From Bactericera cockerelli (taxonomy: Eukaryota > Arthropoda > Insecta > Hemiptera > Triozidae), in the NCBI GenBank assembly GCA_024516035.1, contig CM044959.1, forward strand, positions 12,475,031 through 12,539,030: a DNA stretch of 64,000 nucleotides, given 5' to 3'. A program made the translations under genes and the position numbers. This document shows positions 53,726 through 64,000 of this stretch, piece after piece; the first letter of the stretch is position 1; each line of letters opens with the position of its first letter. Below the pieces are notes generated by a model. The model was given only the letters and a program-made list of their open reading frames with translations. It was not told where the DNA came from and searched no databases.

Positions 53726-53919
53726 GTCCCGGTAGCTCAGTGGTAAAGGTCTGGTAATCCAGAGGTCGCTGATTCGAAACCCAGCCGGGACATGATATGT
53801 TATCCTCCCATTTTTACCACATAATAATACGTCTTGTGCTTACTGCTGGAATAACGGGACTCAATAGTCTTAATCGGGCAGTATAAATATGGCGATATTA
53901 TTATTATTTTTATTCTTGT
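53726..53919 (+). mobile_element. SINE family A (copy 2)
   Basis: Second copy of the 48512-48705 SINE. Confidence 0.92.
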
Positions 53920-54402
53920 TTCAAGTTTTTTTTTTTTGTTCCATTTGCAGTTCCAACTCAAGCGGTTCATCAGAAGAAGATAGTGGTGGAACTGTTGGAA
54001 CTATCCTGTATACATAGATGAGTAGAAAGAGATGGAAAATTAATTACCTTTACTCAAAGAGATTGGTTGTTCTCTTTTAGAGTACTTATTTTCATACTCT
54101 GATTTTGTTTATTTAGCGGTTACACAGTGACCGATTTGCGTTTGAGTTAGGTATTAGTAGAATAAATATAAGCTATGAATGTATTCTCACTGCGATTTCG
54201 TGGAGCATTTTGCTGTTCCCCCCATCGTCGGCTTGAGTAGAGGTAGCATTGCGAAATAGAGGAAGCAAAAAAGTAGTTGCGCGTTTGTACAAAATGTACT
54301 GTACCTACCTACCCCTAGCGACAATCATTGCCATTTAAGGCAATCAAGTCGAGTGGTCGGGACTCAACGGTTCACGTCCAGGTTTTCCAAAAAGATTTGA
54401 GT

Positions 54403-54659
54403 GCACGATTAGCTCAGTCGTAGTATATTCGCTTGCCATGCGGAAGGTCCCAGGTTCGAACCCCAGAACGGACAAAGATTTTGTATTCAAAATTTGGTTA
54501 CATTTGTTTGTAAGGGATAGCTTCCGGTGCACTCGTGTTGGCCCAGCACCTAAGTTGAATTAGGAAATATTGTGTCACTTCTCGTCCATCAGAGAAGGGA
54601 GGCAATGAGGCATACTGCGGGATGGGCAAGCTACAACACAGATTACAAGCGTCTACTGA
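54403..54659 (+). mobile_element. SINE family E (copy 2)
   Basis: Second copy of the 49189-49445 SINE. Confidence 0.9.
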
Positions 54660-54666
54660 GAGTATA

Positions 54667-55324
54667 TACAGAGTGTCCACTTTTAATGTGCGCCATAGGA
54701 AAAATACATGTAAAAACAGTTTTTCTTGTCTCAAAAGTCGCCATTAAGTATTTTAGTTAAACCAAATATGTTAACTCATGTATTTTTATCTGAAGAATCC
54801 ACTGGTGGTAATTTCATACACCTGGGACTTACAGTTAAAAAGTTAAGGGTTCGAAATCCGAGAAATATGTTATGTTTGAAACTCAACATTTTTGTACAAT
54901 TGGATACTCTATTTTATGTATTTTTTCACGAGAAATTGATTGGTAATATTTTCAATAACCTGGGGTTTACAGTTAAAAAGTTTTGGGTTCGAAACCGAGT
55001 AATTGCGTTATGTTTGAAACGAAACATTTTTGTACATAACTGAATAAATAGTCTATTTTATGTATTTTTTCACGAGAAATTGATTGGTAATATTTTCAAT
55101 TACCTGGGGTTTACAGTTAAAAAATTCTGGGTTCGAAACCGAGTAATTGCGTTATGTTTGAAACTCAATATTTTCGTACACCTGGATACCTGGTTTTACT
55201 GTTATACCCTATTTTAGCATTCTTTAACTTTATTTGTGTCTTTTTCAATAGAAATAACGATTTCTGCTTCTTTTGTCCGTAGAAGACCTACTGAAAAAAG
55301 GCGTGTTTTAAACTTTGATAATCG
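54667..55324 (+). mobile_element. Left part of the satellite-armed transposon (copy 2, truncated)
   Basis: Second truncated copy of the arm at 49453-50110, ending at the same TTTAAACTTT/GATAATCG junction. Confidence 0.9.
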
Positions 55325-56921
55325 TCTCCAGATAATCGTCCCTGTCAACAAAGTCTCCGGAAGATTCTGGGACACAAAAAAAAAAAAACTCTTGACAATC
55401 GCTTCCAAGTACAAAAGGACTTCCAAGCCATGAATTTTCTCTTCATGAGGCTCCAGCCGACTCATGTTCAACTGATCGTCCAAAACGATGAGTCGTCGGC
55501 GTCTGACCCTTCGGAAGCCTAGGATTCTGAGGGTGACTATTCTCTTCCGGAAGCCCCTCCCCTGTAGGGCGAACACGAGGAAGTTATAGCGACTCCAGAC
55601 CTTCCGTTCGATGTCACCCCCTGCGTAAAAGAACGTGAGCCGGATGTTCCTCTTCCATCTCCTGAAGCCGAAATAAATGGCCGCAAATATCAGAATCTCA
55701 ATTCTACAAGTTGGAACAGCATTAGATACATGGTATCTTCGCTCGTCTGCAGCCGAATTCGGAAAGGCCCAGCCAAGTGCATGAGCGGATCTCCTAGCTA
55801 ATATGAACGGAGCTTTTGGGATATTATCCCACTGCATAATTCTCCAACGCCCTGCACTGGCAGACGTCACGAACAAGATCGTTGCTGTACATCCTTCTGT
55901 GAAGTCGTCAAAGAACGATCTGATAAAAGAACTGCCCTCGGAAGATTCTGCTTCCGAGGGTCTTCTTCAGTACGTTAGCGGAAAGAGATCCCAAACGATT
56001 GCCAGTCGGAGAAGCGATTGCCTCCTTCGGAAGACTAATTTTTTGAGCCCAAGGCCTTACTTGAAGCTGTGAAATCACACTCTTCTTCTTCTCATCCTCG
56101 CCCACGACCTCAGAGAAGCCGCACTACGAGGATACTTGTCCCCCCTTCGTTCGTGGGTTTATAACCTTTTAGATATTAAAAAAAAAAAAAAAAATCAAAT
56201 CAAAGATGCAGTTCACTGGATATTCCAGACCTGCCCATATCTTCAAGGGTCAAAGTCTAGGCAGTTTCTAAAGCAGTGATTGCCAATTGGAACACGACAG
56301 CTCTGAAGGAGGCAGGAATCATTGCTTCCTCCGGGAGCCTACGTTCTTCTGTCAACTTTGACTTGTCAAGGACAAATATCCCCCTTGGGCAAATTGGCGA
56401 TCCACGTCAACTTTTATGAGGCATTACTGTCGCAAAATCGAGTTTCAAAAGACTCCTCTGGGGACTGAGGACCCCCTCTAAGCTTTAATCCGACCCTGTA
56501 ATTTATACAGGCGGTGGGTAACTTCTTGTTCCTTGTGAGCAATGTCAATAATGTTATTCATTATCTTCCATGTGCATCAAATATTGTGCAAGTTCATGTA
56601 ACTATGTATACATTTGATATTATTGGTCTGGTCTCCTATCCCACGGTACATACATTCCTACTTGTAATTTGTACCCTCTCGCTGTAGAATGTTATTCTTA
56701 ATAATGCTAAATATTCATTTTACTCTCGTAAATGAAATTTACAATATTTTCTATAGCCTCTGTTTTGCACCAATACCTCCGCAACTTGTCTGTTTTATTT
56801 TCCGTTGTGTTCTGGAACCTGATTTAAAAAATCTCTTCCGACTATATCACAGTGTATTCCCGGCCACGAGCTGGCAGATAACAAACACATCTCAAGGTGG
56901 GTCGAGCTGCAGCTCTGACCT

Positions 56922-57283
56922 AAAATAATACAGTTTTCTCCCCGAAGGGACCCGAAAACTGATATTTTGGGTCAAGCAAAGCTCGACCCACCCACTTAAA
57001 TGCTTGCCAGCTCCGCATTTTAATTCACTGAAGCAAGAACCCCCAGCTCGGGCCTAACCTAACCGAACTACCTGTCTTATCATGGAAAATTTCAAAAGGT
57101 TCTCATGGGAAGTTCGAATTTGGAAGTTCCCACAAGGTAAAATGGCTCTATAATGATGACGTACGAGGAAAATTAAGTCCGAAACGGTAGGGGAAGGGGG
57201 GGTACTTCTCAAGGTGGGTCGAGCTTTGCTTGACCCAAAATATCAGTTTTCGGGTCCCTTCGGGGAGAAAACTGTATTATTTT
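56922..57283. mobile_element. 362-bp foldback element (copy 3)
   Basis: Third copy of the 46494-46855 element. Confidence 0.8.
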
Positions 57284-57748
57284 GTTAATTATTGTTGATA
57301 AATACCATATTTTATTTGTACATTCAGATCTTTTACATTCAGATATTTTTGTGTGTATCCATGGTATATCGAACCCAGGACCTTAGATAACTACACCACA
57401 GACATCCCTGAAAGAAAAAACCAAATTCCCGACATAGATCTTTTATCTACTGCTTACCTACATAAAATTGTACATAATACATGATATAGGTACTGTATAA
57501 TATAAGTATGTATGTACCTGTACCTACTTTCTACATCGTCCTGGAAAATGATTGAATTTTTGTGCAATGTGTCTCGGTTTTCCACTTTGAAAAAAGTAAT
57601 TAAAAAAGAAAAGCGTGGAACGAACAGATTGTTTACTTTGAATATACAGAATGGTTCAAATGAACTACCCGGTGCTGATAATTAAAACAGGAGACTCTAA
57701 GACCTACGGACAAGAAAAGCCTTATTTATACTGCCCGACTAGGACTTA

Positions 57749-58663
57749 CGAGGTCTGTAAATTAAGTGATGAGACTGATGCTATAACTCCTGACCTGTTC
57801 ATTCTCAAACTCAAAATTTTCAAGGATTCAAGGTCAATATGTAATGAACGTTCAGTGTTAATTTGGAAGCTGTAGGTTCACTATCTCAACTTTCGTGATT
57901 ATTTTCCGATAACTTGTTTTTACAGTGCGTCACGAAAATGATTAATAGAACAAAGATGTGCGATTCAGTTTTGTGTGAGACTTCGGTACAGTGCGAGTGA
58001 GACATTTGTAAAAATTCAACAGGCTTATGGGGAGAGTTCTTTATCAAGGGCATGGGTTTTTAAATGGTTCAGGGCGTTTTCGAAGGGTCGGGAGTTGATT
58101 GAAGATGAACCCCGCAGAGGAAGACCTCCAACTTCGAAGTCTGATCAAAACATTGAAAAAGTTCGGGTTCTTGTGCTTTCTGATGGACGTTTAACAGTCA
58201 GAATGATTGGAGATGAATTGGGATTGAATCACACAACTGTTCATCAAATTAACTGAAAATCTGGAGATGAGAAAGGTGTGTGCGAAAATGGTCCCCAAAA
58301 ACCTGGTCACACAGCGATGTCAATGAATGAGTATTTGGCCAATAACAGTATCCCTGTGGCCCCGCAACCACTTTATTCCCCTGATCTGAGTCCTTGTGAC
58401 TTCTTCCTATTTCCGAGGCTTAAAAATGGACTCAAAAGACGACATTTTGGTACTCTTTAAAACATTAAATCCGCCGTGACCGACAAACTAAAGGTCATTC
58501 AGCAATCTGAGTTCCAGCACTGCTACGAAAATTGGAAAAACCGTCTCCAGCACTGTATCAACGTACAAGGAAACTACTTCGAGGGAGATCATATTGAAAT
58601 CTAGATATATTTAACCAAAAAAATTAAAGAAATTTTGTCTCATCACTTTATTTACAGACCTCG
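57749..58663 (+). mobile_element. Internally deleted mariner (copy 3)
   Basis: 915 bp; same as copy 2, with TA flanks at 57747-57748 and 58664-58665. Confidence 0.92.
57945..58604 (+). pseudogene. mariner transposase pseudogene (copy 3)
   Basis: Same lesions as copy 2: a frameshift after TTVHQI, the ~130-codon deletion, and one stop before NIKSAVTDKLK. Confidence 0.9.
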
Positions 58664-58938
58664 TATGTGAGTCCCATTATTCTAGCAGTAAGCCCTAGGC
58701 GTATTATTACGTTTTCAAAATCCCAAATGGGAAGATAACTTGTCCTGCCTCGGGTGGATTTCGAACCCATGGCCCCTCGATTGCCAGACCAACGCGACAC
58801 CTTGACTGCTGAGCAAATGTCAGGGACTGACTGTATAAAGTGAAGGAGATAGGTATACATAATTATACAAATAATACTTTCCTTATCTTATATGTAGAAA
58901 GGAAATGAATGTAATCACCCAAAAGTCTGTAGCTCAGT

Positions 58939-59132
58939 GTCCCGGTAGCTCAGTGGTAAAGGTCTGGTAATCCAGAGGTCGCTGATTCGAAACCCAGCCG
59001 GGACATGATATGTTATCCTCCCATTTTTACCACATAATAATACGTCTTGTGCTTACTGCTGGAATAACGGGACTCAATAGTCTTAATCGGGCAGTATAAA
59101 TATGGCGATATTATTATTATTTTTATTCTTGT
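58939..59132 (+). mobile_element. SINE family A (copy 3)
   Basis: Third copy of the 48512-48705 SINE. Confidence 0.92.
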
Positions 59133-59615
59133 TTCAAGTTTTTTTTTTTTGTTCCATTTGCAGTTCCAACTCAAGCGGTTCATCAGAAGAAGATAGTGGT
59201 GGAACTGTTGGAACTATCCTGTATACATAGATGAGTAGAAAGAGATGGAAAATTAATTACCTTTACTCAAAGAGATTGGTTGTTCTCTTTTAGAGTACTT
59301 ATTTTCATACTCTGATTTTGTTTATTTAGCGGTTACACAGTGACCGATTTGCGTTTGAGTTAGGTATTAGTAGAATAAATATAAGCTATGAATGTATTCT
59401 CACTGCGATTTCGTGGAGCATTTTGCTGTTCCCCCCATCGTCGGCTTGAGTAGAGGTAGCATTGCGAAATAGAGGAAGCAAAAAAGTAGTTGCGCGTTTG
59501 TACAAAATGTACTGTACCTACCTACCCCTAGCGACAATCATTGCCATTTAAGGCAATCAAGTCGAGTGGTCGGGACTCAACGGTTCACGTCCAGGTTTTC
59601 CAAAAAGATTTGAGT

Positions 59616-59872
59616 GCACGATTAGCTCAGTCGTAGTATATTCGCTTGCCATGCGGAAGGTCCCAGGTTCGAACCCCAGAACGGACAAAGATTTTGTATT
59701 CAAAATTTGGTTACATTTGTTTGTAAGGGATAGCTTCCGGTGCACTCGTGTTGGCCCAGCACCTAAGTTGAATTAGGAAATATTGTGTCACTTCTCGTCC
59801 ATCAGAGAAGGGAGGCAATGAGGCATACTGCGGGATGGGCAAGCTACAACACAGATTACAAGCGTCTACTGA
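59616..59872 (+). mobile_element. SINE family E (copy 3)
   Basis: Third copy of the 49189-49445 SINE, abutting the left end of the complete transposon. Confidence 0.9.
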
Positions 59873-60521
59873 GAGTATATACAGAGTGTCCACTTTTAAT
59901 GTGCGCCATAGGAAAAATACATGTAAAAACAGTTTTTTCTTGTCTCAAAAGTCGCCATTAAGTATTTTAGTTAAACCAAATATGTTAACTCATGTATTTT
60001 TATCTGAAGAATCCACTGGTGGTAATTTCATACACCTGGGACTTACAGTTAAAAAGTTAAGGGTTCGAAATCCGAGAAATATGTTATGTTTGAAACTCAA
60101 CATTTTTGTACAATTGGATACTCTATTTTATGTATTTTTTCACGAGAAATTGATTGGTAATATTTTCAATAACCTGGGGTTTACAGTTAAAAAGTTTTGG
60201 GTTCGAAACCGAGTAATTGCGTTATGTTTGAAACGAAACATTTTTGTACATAACTGAATAAATAGTCTATTTTATGTATTTTTTCACGAGAAATTGATTG
60301 GTAATATTTTCAATTACCTGGGGTTTACAGTTAAAAAATTCTGGGTTCGAAACCGAGTAATTGCGTTATGTTTGAAACTCAATATTTTCGTACACCTGGA
60401 TACCTGGTTTTACTGTTATACCCTATTTTAGCATTCTTTAACTTTATTTGTGTCTTTTTCAATAGAAATAACGATTTCTGCTTCTTTTGTCCGTAGAAGA
60501 CCTACTGAAAAAAGGCGTGTT

Positions 60522-61046
60522 TTAAACTTTGGCCCACATCCGTGAGTTTTGAAAATTGGGAGCGTGTGTCAGATTAAAACTTGATTAAAAGCAAATATTT
60601 TCTAGCAGTCTTCTGTCAGCATTTATCAGGTGTATCATTGTAGAACAAAAATGAATCCTTCTTTCATAATCACCATTCAATAACTGCTGATGTTTGCTGA
60701 AGTGATAGCTACGATACTTATGTTTTTTCAGAGTCTTATGTACAGTGCTCTTTTTAAGGTTGAGCTGTCGACTTATTTCTCTTACACTCAGAAAGGGATC
60801 CCTTTCCACAAGGATCAAAATGTTGGTCTCATTTTGAGAAGGAACTCTTCGGACATGTGTTGATGCGACTCGTTTGTCATGGAGAGAACCATCATTATCA
60901 AATTATTTCACTGCCCTAAGGACTTGACAATGATGGAAATAGGCACATTCTGGATGCTGTTCTAACTAAATATCACGAGCCCTTCTAGCACTGTTACCCT
61001 GATAATACAGTTTAACCAAACCAATTTTATCCTGTAAAGACAACAT
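60522..61046 (-). pseudogene. IS630/Tc1/mariner-superfamily transposase, N-terminal part with stops
   Basis: From the ATG at 61046 the minus strand reads MLSLQDKIGLVKLYYQGNSA, RRARDI, stop, LEQHPECAYFHHCQVLRAVK, stop, then VASTHVRRVPSQNETNILIL, VERDPFLSVREISRQLNLKK, STVHKTLKKHKYRSYHFSKH and GDYERRIHFCSTMI. This is the paired helix-turn-helix DNA-binding part of a transposase of this superfamily. The next block, ENICF-stop-SSFNLTHAPNFQNSRMWAK, corresponds to 'xxFTDExxFxLxHAPNxQNxRxWA', with the TDE segment, including the first catalytic Asp, lost. The remaining catalytic domain is missing. Three stops make it dead. It belongs to the same broad superfamily as the C-terminal fragment at 23870, but whether to the same family cannot be told because they do not overlap. 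Confidence 0.88.
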
Positions 61047-61077
61047 TTTATAAAAATAAAAATAATGAAAATTCACT

Positions 61078-61388
61078 TCTTTTTTTTTTTTTTTTTTTTT
61101 TTTTAGAGATGAGTGTTTCACAGCCTTTTTTATTTTGTAGCCATGAAACAGGAGCTACTGTAGACGCTTGTGGTCTGTGTTGTAGCCTGCCCATCCCGTA
61201 GTATGCCTCCCCTCTGATGGGCGAGAAGTGACACAATACTTCCCATTTAGGTGCTGGGTCAACACGAGCGCACCGGAAGGTATCCCTTACAAACAATTGT
61301 AACCAAATTAAGAATACAAATTTTTGTCGGCACGGGGGATCGAACCCGGGACCTTCCGCATGGCAAGCGAGAGCTTAACCACTAAAGG
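61078..61388 (-). mobile_element. tRNA-derived SINE family E nested in the transposon
   Basis: The minus-strand copy has a tRNA-Gly-like head (plus: GGGGGATCGAACCCGGGACC, TTCCGCATGGCAAGCGAGAG), full body and a ~28-nt poly(A) tail (T-run at 61078-61105 on plus). The long, pure tail suggests recent insertion. It is very similar to 1390-1665. Confidence 0.88.
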
Positions 61389-62324
61389 TAGGCATCAATC
61401 AGGGATAATACTTTTGTTTACAAGACATTTTGTTTTGGATATTATTTTGGCCAGCACCATTGAAATTTGTGAAAAATATTATTTGAGCCAATCATTTGTA
61501 TTGCCGTGCTGCAGACAACAAAGAACAGAATGAATAAATTTCATAAACCAGGTATTTCTCGGGTTTTGAACCCGAAACTTTTTAACTGTGAGTATTACGT
61601 GTTTGAAAATATCACCGATCGATTTGTCGTGAAAAAATACATAAAATAGTGTATTTATTCAGTTATGTACAAAAATGTTTCGTTTCAAACATAACGCAAT
61701 TACTCGGTTTCGAACCCAGAACTTTTTAACTGTAAACCCCAGGTAATTGAAAATATTACCAATCAATTTCTCGTGAAAAAATACATAAAATAGACTATTT
61801 ATTCAGTTATGTACAAAAATGTTTCGTTTCAAACATAACGCAATTACTTGGTTTCGAACCCAGAACTTTTTAACTGTAAACCCCAGGTAATTGAAAATAT
61901 TACCAATCAATTTCTCGTGAAAAAATACATAAAATAGACTATTTATTCAGTTATGTACAAAAATGTTTCGTTTCAAACATAACGCAATTACTCGGTTTCG
62001 AACCCAGAACTTTTTAACTGTAAACCCCAGGTAATTGTAAATATTACCAATCAATTTCTCGTGAAGAAATACATAAAATAGAGTATCCAATTGTACAAAA
62101 ATGTTGAGTTTCAAACATAACATATTTCTCGGATTTCGAACCCTTAACTTTTTAACTGTAAGTCCCAGGTGTATGAAATTACCACCAGTGGATTCTTCAG
62201 ATAAAAATACATGAGTTAACATATTTGGTTTAACTAAAATACTTAATGGCGACTTTTGAGACAAGAAAAAACTGTTTTTACATGTATTTTTCCTATGGCG
62301 CACATTAAAAGTGGACACTCTGTA

Positions 62325-62882
62325 TAGCTGCTTTTTAATGTCTACGAAATAATTAATTCTGAAAAAATCACTAAAATAAGCCAAAATTCAGAGATATACC
62401 AAAAAATAGGCCAGAACAAAGTTTCTATTGTATTTTTTTTAAGTACAGGTTAATTGTTTAGCAGATATGTGACAGCAGATATGCGGGAGGTGTTTTATCT
62501 ATGAGTTAAGCGAATTTGTATTTTTTAAAATATATAAAATATTTTACAGTCTGTCAAAACTACAGGTTTGGGAAAAGTGAAAGTAGAAGAATATTTAAGT
62601 ATATATTCCAAATATATCCAATTATATTTTTACAGGGCATCCTGTATAATTATCAATCAAACTTGTTCACTTTTTAGTCTTGTTTCGCACTTAATACTTT
62701 TAATTAAGAACCAAGGAAGCCATTGAAACTTTGCAATATCGTTAATATGCGTGCTATACTTTGCAAAGTTTTCAAGAAAATGTCTTTGAAGAAGACGGTC
62801 GCTTTAAGTGGAAGATTAATATGTCCTAACATAGTAGGTAGAGGAGCTGCCTGATATATTAGCTGACAAATAGTACCAATGT
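62325..62882. other. No gene seen
   Basis: AT-rich spacer. TTTTACAGGGCATCCTGTAT at 62628 contains a short inverted CAGG..CCTG word but no TIR pair. Confidence 0.4.
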
Positions 62883-63010
62883 GACCTCAGGAGCTTGATC
62901 GATGAGGTGGCGGACTTGTAACCTGGAGGTTGGTGGTTTAAGTCACGGTTTCAGCGTAGATTTAGTAAAGCAAGTTTGAGTAGTTGTGATATCACAAAAG
63001 TGATTAACAC
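62883..63010 (+). mobile_element. tRNA-derived SINE family C
   Basis: TGACCTCAGGAGCTTGATCG, ATGAGGTGGCGGACTTGTAA, CCTGGAGGTTGGTGGTTTAA and the body AGTAAAGCAAGTTTGAGTAG are all present. A second head fragment (CTCTGTAGCTTGATCGATAA) follows at 63074-63122. Confidence 0.85.
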
Positions 63011-63169
63011 AAATAACACTTTTAGTACCGAAGTGAGTTCGATCAACATAATTATGTGCCCATCTATTAACTGACCTCTGTAGCTTGATCGATAAGGTGG
63101 GGCGGACTTGCAATCTGGAGTAATATTAATATTATGTATTTTTTTAACATCTGTGTTGTGAAGCATCGT

Positions 63170-63310
63170 TTTTAACCTCACCCAGCCTGAGTGGAGCTGG
63201 CAATAGTCAGCGGAAAGTGGATTGTCATCATGACCATGGATTTGAAAGCAGAACGGGCACCAGTCTATGTCCTTACCACGCTGGACGGAGGTTAACTTCA
63301 AATCGCTGGT
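63170..63310 (-). mobile_element. 5S rRNA-derived SINE, degraded
   Basis: The plus strand reads CCTCACCCAGCCTGAGTGGA, GCTGGCAATAGTCAGCGG, then GGGCACCAGTCTATGTCCTT and ACCACGCTGGACGGAGGTTA with ACTTC. This is the complement of the 5S-SINE body followed by the 5S internal control region. The head end is lost into the following array. Confidence 0.65.
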
Positions 63311-63319
63311 CCAAAGTGT

Positions 63320-63765
63320 AGTTTTACAGCAGCCGAACTGCTGATCGAATTGGTTTATAGTCCACCAGCCAGACTGCTGGTTCAATCAGTAGTTTCCCAG
63401 CAGCCGAACTGCTGATCGATTTGGTTTATAGTCCCCCACCCAGACTGAGGGTCAACTAGGTTTATATAGTACCCCTGCCACACTGCTGGTCCAATTGGTA
63501 GTTCCCCAGCAGCCGAACTGCTGATCGATTTGGTTTATAGTCCCCCGGCCAGACTGCTGGTCAACTAGGAAATTCCCCCAGTCAGACTGTTGGTCAATTA
63601 GGTTTATAGTACCCCCTGCCAAACTGCTGTTCCAATCGGTAGTTTCGCAGTAGCCGAACAGCTGATCGATTTGGTTTATAGTCCCCAACCAGACAGCTTG
63701 TCAACTAGGAAATTCCCTTAGCCAGACTGTTGGTCAACTAGGAAATTCCCCCAGCCAGACTAACT
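63320..63765. repeat. Degenerate ~35-bp tandem array with higher-order structure
   Basis: Two alternating modules are seen, 'CAGCAGCCGAACTGCTGATC' (63327, 63398, 63507, 63648) and 'CCAGCCAGACTGCTGGTCAA' with variants. The spacing between first-module copies is 71, 109 and 141 bp, multiples of about 35. The array ends 27 bp before the acceptor of the next exon. The minus-strand frames (INQIDQQFGCW units) are by-products. Confidence 0.9.
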
Positions 63766-63791
63766 TTGTGTGCGTTGTCCTTCTGTTTCAG

Positions 63792-63887
63792 GACATCAAA
63801 GTGTTTCTGATACCGTGGATTCTGACCGTGTTCATGGCTATTATCATTGAGCTGGCTCACACCGTGTACCTCATTAGTTTACCCAGC
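63792..63887 (+). CDS. Second exon of the multi-pass membrane protein gene (partial)
   Basis: This 96-bp exon follows TTCTGTTTCAG and is followed by the donor GTAAGT. Its 32 codons read DIKVFLIPWILTVFMAIIIE then LAHTVYLISLPS, one hydrophobic segment of about 25 residues, consistent with a transmembrane helix. It begins and ends in phase 0 and continues the exon at 22508-22593 in frame. Helix, short polar loop (YSDIK), FLIPW and helix together fit two adjacent helices of a small tetraspan-like protein. GC content of the exon exceeds that of its surroundings. The family is not certain; DUF4728-type insect membrane proteins are the best guess. The gene runs on beyond the window. Confidence 0.8.
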
Positions 63888-64000
63888 GTAAGTACCTATT
63901 TCTTTTTATAGGAATAACATTCTAGTTTTAGACAGCTTTATACAGAAAAGAATTTCTTGGAAAATAATATAGTCCATAGAAAAAATATAACCAACTTTAC
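63888..64000 (+). other. Start of the next intron
   Basis: AT-rich sequence after the GTAAGT donor; runs off the window. Confidence 0.6.

Larger units (their letters stand above)
50111..55324 (+). repeat. 5.2-kb tandem unit, copy 2
   Basis: Same content and order as copy 1, offset 5215 then 5214. The junction with copy 1 reads ACTTTGATAATCG then TCTCCAGATAATCG: the eight bases GATAATCG precede the unit start and also occur six bases inside it. Confidence 0.95.
57719..58847 (-). mobile_element. SINE family A split by mariner (copy 3)
   Basis: Same nested arrangement as at 47291-48420, with the mariner at 57749-58663. Confidence 0.85.
55325..60530 (+). repeat. 5.2-kb tandem unit, copy 3
   Basis: Third copy. 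The A-run near 56179 is one base shorter than in copy 2, and TTTTTTCTTG near 59934 has one more T. It ends at TTTAAACTTT, where the sequence continues into the intact transposon (GGCCCACATCC) without the GATAATCG insertion. This is therefore the original right-hand border. Confidence 0.95.
59880..62324. mobile_element. 2.45-kb Tc1/mariner-type transposon with long satellite-containing inverted ends
   Basis: The ends TACAGAGTGTCCACTTTTAA and its exact complement (ending 62324) are flanked by TA (59878-59879 and 62325-62326). Each end continues as a long inverted arm: about 60 bp of unique sequence, then ~144-bp tandem units, three on the left (to about 60385) and five on the right (61560-62160). 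Between the arms lie a transposase pseudogene on the minus strand (60522-61046) and a later SINE E insertion. The left 650 bp are present three times because of the triplication. Confidence 0.88.
22594..63791 (+). other. Putative ~41.2-kb intron filled with mobile elements
   Basis: Bounded by GTGAGT at 22594 and TTCTGTTTCAG at 63781-63791. Flanking exons are both phase 0 and both encode hydrophobic peptide, which supports one intron between them. No other exon-like segment was recognised inside. Whether the exons really belong to one transcript needs RNA evidence. Confidence 0.6.

Overview
The window looks like AT-rich, repeat-dense genomic DNA from an arthropod, most likely an insect and possibly a hemipteran; the order is a guess. 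The evidence is spliced exons with GT-AG borders, several tRNA-derived SINE families, a 5S rRNA-derived SINE, Tc1/mariner elements and MITEs with TA target duplications, a non-LTR reverse transcriptase fragment, and no bacterial-style gene packing.

Host coding sequence is very sparse. Two short plus-strand exons are well supported: 22508-22593 and 63792-63887. Both encode hydrophobic, membrane-spanning peptide, both have good splice sites, and they join in phase. The simplest model is one gene for a small multi-pass membrane protein with an intron of about 41.2 kb, which holds almost everything from 22.6 to 63.8 kb.

Layout. 0-9 kb: long polypyrimidine and polypurine tracts with old SINE copies. 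9-16 kb: SINEs, a LINE tail, and a SINE nested in another SINE. 16.2-17.5 kb: a 30-bp minisatellite. 18-22 kb: a small tandem array, 5S-SINEs, and a 191-bp tandem duplication just before the first exon. 22.7-24.4 kb: a complete TA-flanked MITE, a Tc1/mariner remnant and a hammerhead ribozyme-like motif. 26.5-28.1 kb: a LINE fragment whose parts lie in opposite orientations. 32.5 kb: a foldback element inside a SINE. 34.1 kb: a 57-bp repeat in an open frame. 37-40.5 kb: SINEs, an hAT-like element and a complete MITE. 40.9-46.5 kb: a 5.6-kb element with terminal inverted repeats that carries a 137-bp satellite, a 111-bp array and decayed ORFs. 44.9-60.5 kb: three almost identical head-to-tail copies of a 5.2-kb segment. 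59.9-62.3 kb: a TA-flanked transposon with satellite-filled inverted ends and a dead transposase. 63.3-63.8 kb: another tandem array immediately before the second exon.

The transposons in the triplicated block give an order of events. A mariner element jumped into a SINE. Later, a segment running from inside the 5.6-kb element to inside the 2.4-kb transposon was tandemly triplicated. The junctions carry an 8-bp templated insertion. The copies differ, as far as was checked by eye, only in homopolymer lengths, so the event is very recent or is partly an assembly effect.

All SINE family letters (A-E, 5S) are labels made for this window by comparing copies with each other; no database was available.
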